Of a stretch of 64,000 nucleotides of DNA, positions 1 to 12,636 are shown one piece after another. The DNA is from Schoenoplectus triqueter (Eukaryota; Streptophyta; Magnoliopsida; Poales; Cyperaceae): assembly GCA_964058805.1 (NCBI GenBank), contig CAXKVV010002171.1, positions 186,001 to 250,000 of the forward strand, read 5' to 3'. The translations under genes and the position numbers were made by a program. How positions within the stretch are numbered: position 1 is the first letter of the stretch; every line of letters begins with the position of its first letter. The notes beneath the pieces are model-generated. The model saw only the letters and a list, made by a program, of their open reading frames with translations. It was not told where the DNA came from and did not search any database.

Positions 1-1797
1 GCAAAACAAGAAAACGGGTCCCGACGCCCTCGGTACCGTCGAAACCGAGTCCGGGCGCGCAAAACGTGAAAACGGGACCCGACGCCCTCGGTACCGCCGA
101 AAACGAGTTCGAGCGCCCAAATTAAGAAAACGAGACCCGACGCACTCGGTACCTTCGAAATCGAGACCGGGCAAGCAAAACATGAAAACGGGACACGACG
201 CCCTCGGTACCGCCGAAAACGAGTCCGGGCACGCAAAACATGAAAATGGGACCCGTCGCCCTCTGTACCTCCCAAAATGAGTCCGGGAGCGCAAAACATG
301 AAAACGGGACCCGACGCTCTCGGTACCGCCGAAACCGAGTCCGGGCGCGCAAAACATGAAAACGGGTCCCGACGCCCTCGGTACCGCCGAAACCGAGTCC
401 GGGCGCCCCAAACATGAAGACGAGACCCGACGCCCTCGGCGCCGCCGAAAACGAGTCCGCGAGCGCAAAACATGAAAACGGGTCTCGACGCCATCGGTAC
501 CGCCGAAAACGTGTCAGGGAGCACAAAACATGAAAACGGGACCCGACTTCGTCGGTACCGCCGAAAACAAGTCCGGGAGCGCAAAACATGAAAACGGGAC
601 CCGACGCCCTCGGTACCGCCGAAAACGATTCCGGGAGCGCAAAACATGAAAACGGGACCCGACGCCCTCGGTACTGCCGAAATCGAGTCCGAGAGCGCAA
701 AACATGAAAACGGGTCCCGACGCCGTCCGAATCGCCGAAAACGAGTCAGGGAGCGCAAAACAAGAAAACGGGACCCGACGCCCTCGGTACCGCCGAAACC
801 GAGTCCGGGCGCGTAAAACATGAAAACGGGTCCCGACTCCCTCGGTACCGCCGAAACAGGGTCCGGGCGCGCAAAACATGAAAACAGGTCCCGACGCCCT
901 CGGTACCGCAGAAACCGAGTCCGGGCGCGCAAAACGTGAAAACGGGACCCGACGCCCTCGGTACCGCCGAAAATGAGTTCGAGCGCCCAAATTAAGAAAA
1001 CGAGACCCGACGCACTCGGTACCTTCGAAATCGAGTCCGGGCACGCAAAACATGAAAACAGGACACGACGCCCTCGGTACCGCCAAAAACGAGTCCGGGC
1101 ACGCAAAACATGAAAATGGGACCCGTCGCCCTCTGTACCTCAAAAAATGAGTCCGGGCGCCCAAAACATGAAAACAGGACCCGACAGCCTCGGCGCCGCC
1201 GAAAACGAGTCCGAGAGCGCAAAACATGAAAACGGGTCCTGACGCCATCGGTACCACCGAAACCGGGTCCGGGCGCGCAAAACATGAAAACAGGTCCCGA
1301 CGCCCTCGTTACCGCCGAAACCGAGTCCGGGCGTGCAAAACATGAAAACGCGGCCCGACGCCCTCGGCGCCGCCAAAACAGAGTCCGGGAGCGCAAAACA
1401 AGAAAACGGGTCCCGACGCCCTCGGTACCGTCGAAAATGAGTCGGGGAGCGCAAAACATGAAAACGGGTCCCGACGCCATCGGTACCGCCGAAAACGAGT
1501 CCGGGAGCGCAAAACATGAAAACGGGATCCGACGCCCTCGGTACCGCCGAAAACGAGTCCGGGAGCGCAAAACATGAAAACGGACCCGACGCCCTCGGTA
1601 CCGCCGAAACCGAGTCCGGGCGCGCAAAACATGAAAACGGGACACGACTCCCTCGGTACCGCCGAAATCGAGTTCGGGAGCGCAAAACATGAAAACGGGT
1701 CTCGACGCCATCGGTACCGTCAAAAATGAGTCGGGGAGTGCAAAACATGAAAACGGGACCCGACGCCCTCGGTAACGCCGAAACAGGGTCCGGGTGC
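1..1797. repeat. 1.9-kb higher-order repeat, copy 1 (two monomers short)
   Basis: The copy runs from a GCAAAACAAG monomer at 1 to the equivalent monomer at 1,798. The order of monomer types matches 1,798-3,710, but two monomers (116 bp, those with GAAAACATG at about 2,358-2,473 in copy 2) are missing near 560. This makes the offset 1,797 before that point and 1,913 after it. The left end may be cut by the window edge. ATTAAG markers lie at 121 and 991. Confidence 0.85.
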
Positions 1798-3710
1798 GCA
1801 AAACAAGAAAACGGGTCCCGACGCCCTCGGTACCGTCGAAACCGAGTCCGGGCGCGCAAAACGTGAAAACGGGACCCGACGCCCTCGGTACCGCCGAAAA
1901 CGAGTTCGAGCGCCCAAATTAAGAAAACGAGACCCGACGCACTCGGTACCTTCGAATTCGAGACCGGGCACGCAAAACATGAAAACGGGACACGACGCCC
2001 TCGGTACCGCCGAAAATGAGTCCGGGCACGCAAAACATGAAAATGGGACCGGTCGCCCTCTGTACCTCCCAAAATGAGTCCGGGAGCGCAAAACATGAAA
2101 ACGGGACCCGACGCTCTCGGTACCGCCGAAACCGAGTCCGGGCACGCAAAACATGAAAACGGGTCCCGACGCCCTCGGTACCGCCGAAACCGAGTCCGGG
2201 CGCCCCAAACATGAAGACGAGACCCGACGCCCTCGGCGCCGCCGAAAACGAGTCCGCGAGCGCAAAACATGAAAACGGGTCTCGACGCCATCGGTACCGC
2301 CGAAAACGTGTCAGGGAGCACAAGACATGAAAACGGGACCCGACTTCGTCGGTACCGCCGAAAACATGTCCGGAAGCGCAAAACATGAAAACGGGACCCG
2401 ACGCTCTCGGTACCGCCGAAAACATGTTCGGGAGCGCAAAACATGAAAACGGGACCCGACGCCCTCGGTACCGCCGAAAACAAGTCCGGGAGCGCAAAAC
2501 ATGAAAACGGGACCCGACGCCCTCGGTACCGCCGAAAACGATTCCGGGAGCGCAAAACATGAAAACGGGACCCGACGCCCTCGGTACTGCCGAAATCGAG
2601 TCCGAGAGCGCAAAACATGAAAACGGGTCCCGACGCCGTCCGTATCGCCGAAAACGAGTCAGGGAGCGCAAAACAAGAAAACGGGACCCGACGCCCTCGG
2701 TACCGCCGAAACCGAGTTCGGGCGCGTAAAACATGAAAACGGGTCCCGACTCCCTCGGTACCGCCGAAACAGGGTCCGGGCGTGCAAAACATGAAAACAG
2801 GTCCCGACGCCCTCGGTACCGCAGAAACCGAGTCCGGGCGCGCAAAACGTGAAAACGGGACCCGACGCCCTCGGTACCGCCGAAAATGAGTTCGAGCGCC
2901 CAAATTAAGAAAACGAGACCCGACGCAGTCGGTACCTTCGAAATCGAGTCCGGGCACGCAAAACATGAAAACAGGACACGACGCCCTCGGTACCGCCAAA
3001 AACGAGTCCGGGCACGCAAAACATGAAAATGGGACCCGTCGCCCTCTGTACCTCAAAAAATGAGTCCGGGCGCCCAAAACATGAAAACATGACCCGACAG
3101 CCTCGGCGCCGCCGAAAACGAGTCCGAGAGCGCAAAACATGAAAACGGGTCCTGACGCCATCGGTACCACCGAAACCGTGTCCTGGCGCGCAAAACATGA
3201 AAATAGGTCCCGACGCCCTCGTTACCGCCGAAACCGAGTCCGGGCGCGCAAAACATGAAAACGCGGCCCGACGCCCTCGGCGCCGCCGAAACCGAGTCCG
3301 GGAGCGCAAAACAAGAAAACGGGTCCCGACGCCCTCGGTACCGTCGAAAATGAGTCGGGGAGCGCAAAACATGAAAACGGGTCCCGACGCCATCGGTACC
3401 GCCGAAAACGAGTCCGGGAGCGCAAAACATGAAAACGGGATCCGACGCCCTCGGTACCGCCGAAAACGAGTCCGGGAGCGCAAAACATGAAAACGGACCC
3501 GACGCCCTCGGTACCGCCGATACCGAGTCCGGGCGCGCAAAACATGAAAACGGGACACGACTCCCTCGGTACCGCCGAAATCGAGTCCGGGAGCGCAAAA
3601 CATGAAAACGGGTCTCGACGCCATCGGAACCGTCAAAAATGAGTCGGGGAGCGCAAAACATGAAAACGGGACCCGACGCCCTCGGTAACGCCGAAACAGG
3701 GTCCGGGCGC
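1798..3710. repeat. 1.9-kb higher-order repeat, copy 2 (full 1,913 bp)
   Basis: This is a complete unit of 33 monomers minus one base. It starts at GCAAAACAAG (1,798) and ends before the same monomer at 3,711. ATTAAG markers lie at 1,918 and 2,904. It includes the run of monomers with ACTTCGTCGG, GAAAACATG and GAAAACAAG at about 2,340-2,500, a GGCGCC monomer pair, a GCCATCGG and GGATCC pair, and a GTAACGCCG monomer just before the next unit. The same unit recurs at 12,637-14,549 (offset 10,839). Confidence 0.88.
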
Positions 3711-4168
3711 GCAAAACAAGAAAACGGGTCCCGACGCCCTCGGTACCGTCGAAACCGAGTCCGGGCGCGCAAAACGTGAAAACGGGACCCGACGCCCTCG
3801 GTACCGCCGAAAACGAGTTCGAGCGCCCAAATTAAGAAAACGAGACCCGACGCACTCGGTACCTTCGAAATCGAGACCGGGCACGCAAAACATGAAAACG
3901 GGACACGACGCCCTCGGTACCGCCGAAAACGAGTCCGGGCACGCAAAACATGAAAATGGGACCGGTCGCCCTCTGTACCTCCCAAAATGAGTCCGGGAGC
4001 GCAAAACATGAAAACGGGACCCGACGCTCTCGGTACCGCCGAAACCGAGTCCGGGCGCGCAAAACATGAAAACGGGTCCCGACGCCCTCGGTACCGCCGA
4101 AACCGAGTCCGGGCGCCCCAAACATGAAGACGAGACCCGACGCCCTCGACGCCGCCGAAAACGAGTCC
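3711..4168. repeat. 1.9-kb higher-order repeat, copy 3 (partial)
   Basis: About 458 bp match the start of copies 1 and 2 (marker ATTAAG at 3,831, offset 1,913 from 1,918). The match stops inside a GGCGCC-type monomer: this copy reads CCTCGACGCC where copy 2 has CCTCGGCGCC, and the following monomers are of a different type. The end is therefore a recombination junction between two higher-order families. Confidence 0.8.
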
Positions 4169-5895
4169 GGGAGCGCAAAACATGAAAACGGGACCCGACG
4201 CCCTCGGTACCGCCGAAAACGATTCCGGGAGCGCAAAACATTAAAACGGGACCCGACGCCCTCGGTACCGCCGAAACCGAGTCCGAGAGCGCAAAACATG
4301 AAATTGGGTACCGACTCCCTCGGTACCGCCGAAAATGAGTCCTGGAGCGCAAAACATGAAAACGGGACCCGACGCCCTCGGTACTGCCGAAACCGAGTCC
4401 GAGAGCGCAAAACATGAAAACGGGTAACGACGCCATCGGTACAGCCGAAAACGAGTCCGGGAGCGCACAACATCAAAACGGGACCCGACGCCCTCGGTAC
4501 CGCCGAAAACGAGTTCGGGAGCGCAAATATGAAAACAGGACCCGACGCCCTCGGTACGGCCGAAACCGAGTCCGGGAGCGAAAAACATGAAAACGGGACC
4601 CGACGCCCTCGGTACGGCCGAAACAGGGTCCGGGCGCCCAAAACATGAAAACGGGACCCGACGCTCTCGGTACCGCCGAAACAGGGTCCGGGCGCCCAAA
4701 ACATGAAAACAGGACCCGACGCCCTCGGTACTGCAGAAACCGAGTCCGAGAGCGCAAAACATGAAAACGGGTAACGACGCCATCGGTACCGCCGAAAACG
4801 AGTCCGGGAGCGCACAACATCAAAACGGGACCCGACGCCCTCGGTACCGCCGAAAACGAGTCCGGGCGCGCAAAACATGAAAACAGGTCCCGACGCCCTC
4901 GGTACCGCCGAAACCGAGTCCGGGCGCTCCAAACATGAAGACGAGACCCGACGCCCTCGGCGCCGCCGAAAACGAGTCCGCGAGCGCAAAACATGAAAAC
5001 GGGTCTCGACGCCATCGGTACCGCCGAAAACGTGTCAGGGAGCACAAGACATGAAAACGGGACCCGACTTCGTCGTACCGCCGAAAACATGTCCGGGAGC
5101 GCAAAACATGAAAACGGGACCCGACGCTCTCGGTACCGCCGAAAACATGTCCGGGAGCGCAAAACATGAAAACGGGACCCGACGCCCTCGGTACCGCCGA
5201 AAACAAGTCCGGGAGCGCAAAACATGAAAACGGGACCCGACGCCCTCGGTACCGCCGAAAACGATTCCGGGAGCGCAAAACATGAAAACGGGACCCGACG
5301 CCCTCGGTACCGCCGAAACCGAGTCCGAGAGCGCAAAACATGAAATTGGGTACCGACTCCCTCGGTACCGCCGAAAATGAGTCCTGGAGCGCAAAACATG
5401 AAAACGGGACCCGACGCCCTCGGTACTGCCGAAACCGATTCCGAGAGCGCAAAACATGAAAACTGGTAACGACGCCATCGGTACAGCCGAAAACGAGTCC
5501 GGGAGCGCACAACATCAAAACGGGACCCGACGCCCTCGGTACCGCCGAAAACGAGTCCGGGAGCGCAAAACATGAAAACATGACCCGACGCCCTCGGTAC
5601 GGCCGAAACCGAGTCCGGGAGCGAAAAACATGAAAACGGGACCCGACGCCCTCGGTACGGCCGAAACAGGGTCCGGGCGCCCAAAACATGAAAACGGGAC
5701 CCGACGCTCTCGGTACCGCCGAAACAGGGTCCGGGCGTCCAAAACATGAAAACAGGACCCGACGCCCTCGGTACTGCCGAAACCGAGTCCGAGTGCGCAA
5801 AACATGAAAACGGGTAACGACGCCATCGATACCGCCGAAAAAGAGTCCGGGAGCGCACAACATCAAAACGGGACCCGACGCCCTCGGTACCGCCG
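4169..5895. repeat. Mosaic block with a roughly 700-bp segment repeated at offset 1,042
   Basis: About 4,170-4,850 matches about 5,212-5,895 with an offset close to 1,042 bp (18 monomers minus 2 bp); for example the private CGGTACAGCC monomer occurs at 4,441 and 5,483. The module has a fixed monomer order: GAAATTGGGTACCGACTCCC, GTCCTGGAGC, GTAACGACGCC, GCACAACATC, CGGTACGGCC, GCGAAAAACATG, and GAAACAGGG with GGGCGCCC. The same module recurs near 18.9-19.4, 51.3-51.8, 58.2-58.7, 62.4-62.9 and 63.2-63.7 kb. Between the two segments, around 4,850-5,210, are GGCGCC, GAAAACATG and GAAAACAAG monomers like those of the 1.9-kb unit. Confidence 0.75.
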
Positions 5896-7130
5896 AAACC
5901 GAGTCCGGGAGCGCAAAACAGGAAAACGGGACCCGACGCCCTCGGTACCGCCGAAAATTAGTTCAAGCGCCCAAATTAAGAAAACGAGACCCGACGCACT
6001 CGGTACCTTCGAAATCGAGACCGGGCACGCAAAACATGAAAACGGGACACGACGCCCTCGGTACCGCCGAAAAAGAGTCCGGGCGCGCAAAACATGAAAA
6101 TGGGACCTGTCGCCCTCTGTACCTCCAAAAATGAGTCCGGGAGCGCAAAACATGAAAACGGGACCTGACGCTCTCGGTACCGCCGAAACCGAGTCCGGGC
6201 GCGCAAAACAGGAAAACGGGACACGACTCCCTCGGTACCACCGAAACCGGGTTCGGGCGCGCAAAACATGAAAACGGGTTCCGACGCCCTCGGTACCGCT
6301 GAAACCGAGTCCGGAAGCGCAAAACATGAAAACGAGACACGAAGCCCTCTTCGCCGCCGAAAACGAGTCCGCGAGCGCAAAACATGAAAACGGGTCTCGA
6401 CGCCATCGGTACCGCCGAAAACGTGTCAGGGAGCACAAGACATGAAAACGGGACCCGACGCCCTCGGTACCGCCGAATACAAGTCCGGGAGCGCAAAACA
6501 TGAAAACGGGACCCGACGTCCTCGGTACCGCCGAAAACGATTCCGGGAGCGCAAAACATGAAAACAGGACCCGACGCCCTCGGTACCGCCGAAACCGAGT
6601 CCGAGAGCGCAAAACATGAAAACGGGTACCGACTCCCTCGGTACCGCCGAAAATGAGTCCGGGAGCGCAAAACATGAAAACGGGACCCGACGCCCTCGGT
6701 ACGGCCGAAACCGAGTCCGAGAGCGCAAAACATGAAAACGGGTAACGACGCCATCGGTACCGCCGAAAACGAGTCCGGGAGCGCACAACATCAAAACGGG
6801 ACCCGACGCCCTCGGTACCGCCGAAAACGAGTCCGGGAGCGCAAAACATGAAAACGGGACCCGACGCCCTCGGTTCGGCCGAAACCGAGTCCGGGAGCGA
6901 AAAACATGAAAACGGGACCCGACGCTCTCGGTACCGCCGAAACAGGGTCCGGGCGCCCAAAACATGAAAACGGGACCCGACGCCCTCGGTACTGCCGAAA
7001 CCGAGTCCGAGAGCGCAAAACATGAAAACGGGAAACGACGCCATCGGTACCGCCGAAAACGAGTCCGGGAGCGCACAACATCAAAACGGGACCCGACGCC
7101 CTCGATACGGCCGAATCCGAGTCCGGGAGC
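5896..7130. repeat. Mosaic satellite segment between two duplication blocks
   Basis: This stretch continues the 58-bp array, with one ATTAAG marker at 5,975 and two GCACAACATC monomers (about 6,781 and 7,072). From about 6,444 it is the parent or sister of 15,778 onward (offset 9,332-9,334). Before that it resembles the ATTAAG cassette of the 1.9-kb unit. No non-repeat sequence is present. Confidence 0.8.
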
Positions 7131-9796
7131 GCAAAACATGAAAACGGGACCCGACGCCCTCGGTACCGCCGAAAACGATTCTGGTAGCGCAAAACATGAA
7201 AACGGGACCCGACGCCCTCGGTACCGCCGAAACAGGGTCCGGGCGCGCAAAACATGAAAACGGGACCCGACTCCCTCGGTACGGCCGAAACCGAGTCCGG
7301 GAGCGCAAAACACGAAAACGGGTAACGACGCCATCGGTACCGCCGAAAGAGAGTCCGGGCGCGCAAAACATGAAAACGGGACCCGACTCTCTCGGTACCG
7401 CCGAAACCGGGTCCGGGCGCGCAAAACATGAAAACGGGACCCGACGCCCTCGGTACCGCCGAAACAGGGTCCGGGCGCGCAAAACATGAAAACGGGTCCC
7501 GACGCCCTCGGTACCGCCGAAACCGAGTCCGAGAGCGCAAAACATGAAAACGGGACCCGACGCTCTCGGTACCGCCGAAACCGGGTCCGGGCGCGCAAAA
7601 CATGAAAACGGGACCCGACGCCCTCGGTACCGCCGAAACAAAGTCCGGGCGCGCAAAACATGAAAACGGGTCGCGACGCCCTCGGTACCGCCGAAACCGA
7701 GTCCGGGCGCGCAAAACGTGAAAACGGGACCCGACGCCCTCGGTACCGCCGAAAATGAGTCCGGGCGCGCAAAACATGAAAATGGGACCCGTCGCCCTCT
7801 GTACCTCCAAAAATGAGTCCAGGCGCCCAAAACATGAAAACAGGACCCGACAGCCTCGGCGCCGCCGAAAATGAGTCAGAGAGCGCAAAACATGAAAACG
7901 GGTCCCGACGCCATCGGAACCGCCAAAAATGAGTCGGGGAGCGCAAAACATGAAAACGGGACCCGACGCCCTCGGTACCGCCAAAAACGAGTCTGGGAGC
8001 GCAAAACATGAAAACGGGACCCGACGCCCTCGGCACCGCCGAAACCGAGTCCGGGAGCGCAAAACTTGAAAACGGGACCCGACGCCCTCGGTACCGCCGA
8101 AAACGATTCCGGGAGCGCAAAACATGAAAACGGGACCCGACGCCCTCGGTACCTCCGAAATCGAGTCCGAGAGCGCAAAACATGAAAACGGGTCCCGACG
8201 CCGTCAGGACCGCCGAAAACGAGTCAGGGAGCGCAAAACAAGAAAATGGGAGCCGACGCCCTCGGTACCGCCGAAACCGAGTCCGGGCGCGTAAAACATG
8301 AAAACGGGTCCCGACTCCCTCGGTACCGCCGAAACAGGGTCCGGGCGCGCAAAACATGAAAACGGGTCCCGACGCCCTCGGTACCGCTGAAACCGAGTCC
8401 GGGCGCGCAAAACGTGAAAACGGGACCCGATGCCCTCGGTACCGCCGAAAATGAGTTCGAGCGCCCAAATTAAGAAAACGAGACCCGACGCACTCGGTAC
8501 CTTCGAAATCGAGTCCGGGCACGCAAAACATGAAAACAGGACACGACGCCCTCGGTACCGCCGAAAACGAGTCTGGGCGCGCAAAACATGAAAATGGGAC
8601 CCGTCGCCCTCTGTACCTCCAAAAATGAGTCCGGACGCCCAAAACATGAAAACAGGACCCGACAGCCTCGGCGCCGCCGAAACGAGTCCGAGAGCGCAAA
8701 ACATGAAAACGGGTCCGGACGCCATCGGTACCACCGAAACCGGGTCCGGGCGCGCAAAACATGAAAACAGGTCCCGACACCCTCGTTACCGCCGAAACCG
8801 AGTCCGGGCGCGCAAAACATGAAAACGCGACCCGACGCCCTCGGTACTGCCGAAATCGAGTCCGAGAGCGCAAAACATGAAAACGGGTCCCGACGCCGTC
8901 CGTATCGCCGAAAACGAGTCAGGGAGCGCAAAACAAGAAAACGGGACCCGACGCCCTCGGTACCGCCGAAACCGAGTCCGGGCGCGTAAAACATGAAAAC
9001 GGGTCCCGACTCCCTCGGTACCGCCGAAACAGGGTCCGGGCGCGCAAAACATGAAAACAGGTCCCGACGCCCTCGGTACCGCAGAAACCGAGTCCGGGCG
9101 CGCAAAACGTGAAAACGGGACCCGACGCCCTCGGTACCGCCGAAAATGAGTTCGAGCGCCCAAATTAAGAAAACGAGACCCGACGCACTCGGTACCTTCG
9201 AAATCGAGTCCGGGCACGCAAAACATGAAAACAGGACACGACGCCCTCGGTACCGCCAAAAACGAGTCCGGGCACGCAAAACATGAAAATGGGACCCGTC
9301 GCCCTCTGTACCTCAAAAAATGAGTCCGGGCGCCCAAAACATGAAAACAGGACCCGACAGCCTCGGCGCCGCCGAAAACGAGTCCGAGAGCGCAAAACAT
9401 GAAAACGGGTCCTGACGCCATCGGTACCACCGAAACCGGGTCCGGGCGCGCAAAACATGAAAACAGGTCCCGACGCCCTCGTTACCGCCGAAACCGAGTC
9501 CGGGCGCGCAAAACATGAAAACGCGGCCCGACGCCCTCGGCGCCGCCAAAACCGAGTCCGGGAGCGCAAAACAAGAAAACGGGTCCCGACGCCCTCGGTA
9601 CCGTCGAAAATGAGTCGGGGAGCGCAAAACATGAAAACGGGTCCCGACGCCATTGGTACCGCCGAAAACGAGTCCGGGAGCGCAAAACATGAAAACGGGA
9701 TCCGACGCCCTCGGTACCGCCGAAAACGAGTCCGGGAGCGCAAAACATGAAAACGGACCCGACGCCCTCGGTACCGCCGAAACCGAGTCCGAGAGC
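7131..9796. repeat. 2,666-bp tandem duplication, copy 1
   Basis: This block of 46 monomers minus 2 bp is followed directly by a second copy. Landmarks at an exact offset of 2,666 include CGATTCTGG (7,175 and 9,841), the ATTAAG marker (8,469 and 11,135) and a second marker (9,164 and 11,830). It contains a run in which GAAACAGGG and GAAACCGGG monomers alternate with GGGCGCGC (about 7,190-7,650), a monomer combination not common elsewhere. Part of it (to 8,366) is also present at 16,465-17,700. Confidence 0.9.
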
Positions 9797-12462
9797 GCAA
9801 AACATGAAAACGGGACACGACGCCCTCGGTACCGCCGAAAACGATTCTGGTAGCGCAAAACATGAAAACGGGACCCGACGCCCTCGGTACCGCCGAAACA
9901 GGGTCCGGGCGCGCAAAACATGAAAACGGGACCCGACGCCCTCGGTACGGCCGAAACCGAGTCCGGGAGCGCAAAACACGAAAACGGGTAACGACGCCAT
10001 CGGTACCGCCGAAAGAGGGTCCGGGCGCGCAAAACATGAAAACGGGACCCGACGCTCTCGGTACCGCCGAAACCGGGTCCGGGCGCGCAAAACATGAAAA
10101 CGGTACCCGACGCCCTCGGTACCGCCGAAACAGGGTCCGGGCGCGCAAAACATGAAAACGGGTCCCGACGCCCTCGGTACCGCCGAAACCGAGTCCGAGA
10201 GCGCAAAACATGAAAACGGGACCCGACGCTCTCGGTACCGCCGAAACCGGGTCCGGGCGCGCAAAACATGAAAACGGGACCCGACGCCCGCGGTACCGCC
10301 GAAACAGGGTCCGGGCGCGCAAAACATGAAAACGGGTCGCGACGCCCTCGGTACCGCCGAAACCGAGTCCGGGCGCGCAAAACGTGAAAACGGGACCCGA
10401 CGCCCTCGGTACCGCCGAAAATGAGTCCGGGCGCGCAAAACATGAAAATGGGACCCGTCGCCCTCTGTACCTCCAAAAATGAGTCCAGGCGCCCAAAACA
10501 TGAAAACAGGACCCGACAGCCTCGGCGCCGCCGAAAATGAGTCAGAGAGCGCAAAACATGAAAACGGGTCCCGACGCCATCGGAACCGCCAAAAATGAGT
10601 CGGGGAGCGCAAAACATGAAAACGGGACCCGACGCCCTCGGTACCGCCAAAAACGAGTCTGGGAGCGCAAAACATGAAAACGGGACCCGACGCCCTCGGC
10701 ACCGCCGAAACCGAGTCCGGGAGCGCAAAACTTGAAAACGGGACCCGACGCCCTCGGTACCGCCGAAAACGATTCCGGGAGCGCAAAACATGAAAACGGG
10801 ACCCGACGCCCTCGGTACCTCCGAAATCGAGTCCGAGAGCGCAAAACATGAAAACGGGTCCCGACGCCGTCAGGACCGCCGAAAACGAGTCAGGGAGCGC
10901 AAAACAAGAAAATGGGAGCCGACGCCCTCGGTACCGCCGAAACCGAGTCCGGGCGCGTAAAACATGAAAACGGGTCCCGACTCCCTCGGTACCGCCGAAA
11001 CAGGGTCCGGGCGCGCAAAACATGAAAACGGGTCCCGACGCCCTCGGTACCGCTGAAACCGAGTCCGGGCGCGCAAAACGTGACAACGGGACCCGATGCC
11101 CTCGGTACCGCCGAAAATGAGTTCGAGCGCCCAAATTAAGAAAACGAGACCCGACGCACTCGGTACCTTCGAAATCGAGTCCGGGCACGCAAAACATGAA
11201 AACAGGACACGACGCCCTCGGTACCGCCGAAAACGAGTCTGGGCGCGCAAAACATGAAAATGGGACCCGTCGCCCTCTGTACCTCCAAAAATGAGTCCGG
11301 ACGCCCAAAACATGAAAACAGGACCCGACAGCCTCGGCGCCGCCGAAACGAGTCCGAGAGCGCAAAACATGAAAACGGGTCCGGACGCCATCGGTACCAC
11401 CGAAACCGGGTCCGGGCGCGCAAAACATGAAAACAGGTCCCGACACCCTCGTTACCGCCGAAACCGAGTCCGGGCGCGCAAAACATGAAAACGCGACCCG
11501 ACGCCCTCGGTACTGCCGAAATCGAGTCCGAGAGCGCAAAACATGAAAACGGGTCCCGACGCCGTCCGTATCGCCGAAAACGAGTCAGGGAGCGCAAAAC
11601 AAGAAAACGGGACCCGACGCCCTCGGTACCGCCGAAACCGAGTCCGGGCGCGTAAAACATGAAAACGGGTCCCGACTCCCTCGGTACCGCCGAAACAGGG
11701 TCCGGGCGCGCAAAACATGAAAACAGGTCCCGACGCCCTCGGTACCACAGAAACCGAGTCCGGGCGCGCAAAACGTGAAAACGGGACCCGACGCCCTCGG
11801 TACCGCCGAAAATGAGTTCGAGCGCCCAAATTAAGAAAACGAGACCCGACGCACTCGGTACCTTCGAAATCGAGTCCGGGCACGCAAAACATGAAAACAG
11901 GACACGACGCCCTCGGTACCGCCAAAAACGAGTCCGGGCACGCAAAACATGAAAATGGGACCCGTCGCCCTCTGTACCTCAAAAAATGAGTCCGGGCGCC
12001 CAAAACATGAAAACAGGACCCGACAGCCTCGGCGCCGCCGAAAACGAGTCCGAGAGCGCAAAACATGAAAACGGGTCCTGACGCCATCGGTACCACCGAA
12101 ACCGGGTCCGGGCGCGCAAAACATGAAAACAGGTCCCGACGCCCTCGTTACCGCCGAAACCGAGTCCGGGCGCGCAAAACATGAAAACGCGGCCCGACGC
12201 CCTCGGCGCCGCCAAAACCGAGTCCGGGAGCGCAAAACAAGAAAACGGGTCCCGACGCCCTCGGTACCGTCGAAAATGAGTCGGGGAGCGCAAAACATGA
12301 AAACGGGTCCCGACGCCATCGGTACCGTCGAAAACGAGTCCGGGAGCGCAAAACATGAAAACGGGATCCGACGCCCTCGGTACCGCCGAAAACGAGTCCG
12401 GGAGCGCAAAACATGAAAACGGACCCGACGCCCTCGGTACCGCCGAAACCGAGTCCGGGCGC
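9797..12462. repeat. 2,666-bp tandem duplication, copy 2
   Basis: This is the second copy of 7,131-9,796. The join lies within a GGGACACGAC monomer shared by the end of copy 1 and the start of copy 2, as expected for unequal crossover between related monomers. A few single-base differences are visible, such as GAAACAAAG in copy 1 (about 7,630) against GAAACAGGG in copy 2 (about 10,300). Its last kilobase (from 11,494) also matches 655-1,617, so it doubles as the start of the next long-range copy. Confidence 0.88.
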
Positions 12463-12636
12463 GCAAAACATGAAAACGGGACACGACTCCCTCGGTACCG
12501 CCGAAATCGAGTTCGGGAGCGCAAAACATGAAAACGGGTCTCGACGCCATCGGTACCGTCAAAAATGAGTCGGGGAGTGCAAAACATGAAAACGGGACCC
12601 GACGCCCTCGGTAACGCCGAAACAGGGTCCGGGCGC

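Noticed and set aside
800..850. CENP-B box
   Set aside because: The closest site is CCCGACTCCCTCGGT. The reverse form of the box needs CCCG, a T two bases on, then CGAA; here the end is CGGT, so two core bases are wrong. The ordinary monomer also lacks the T.
1284..1577. Recurring plus-strand ORFs of 97 or 116 codons beginning MKTGPDAL
   Set aside because: They begin at the CATG of any monomer and are longer than the usual 39 codons only where a variant monomer (ACAAGA or similar) lacks the TGA. They are repeat artefacts.
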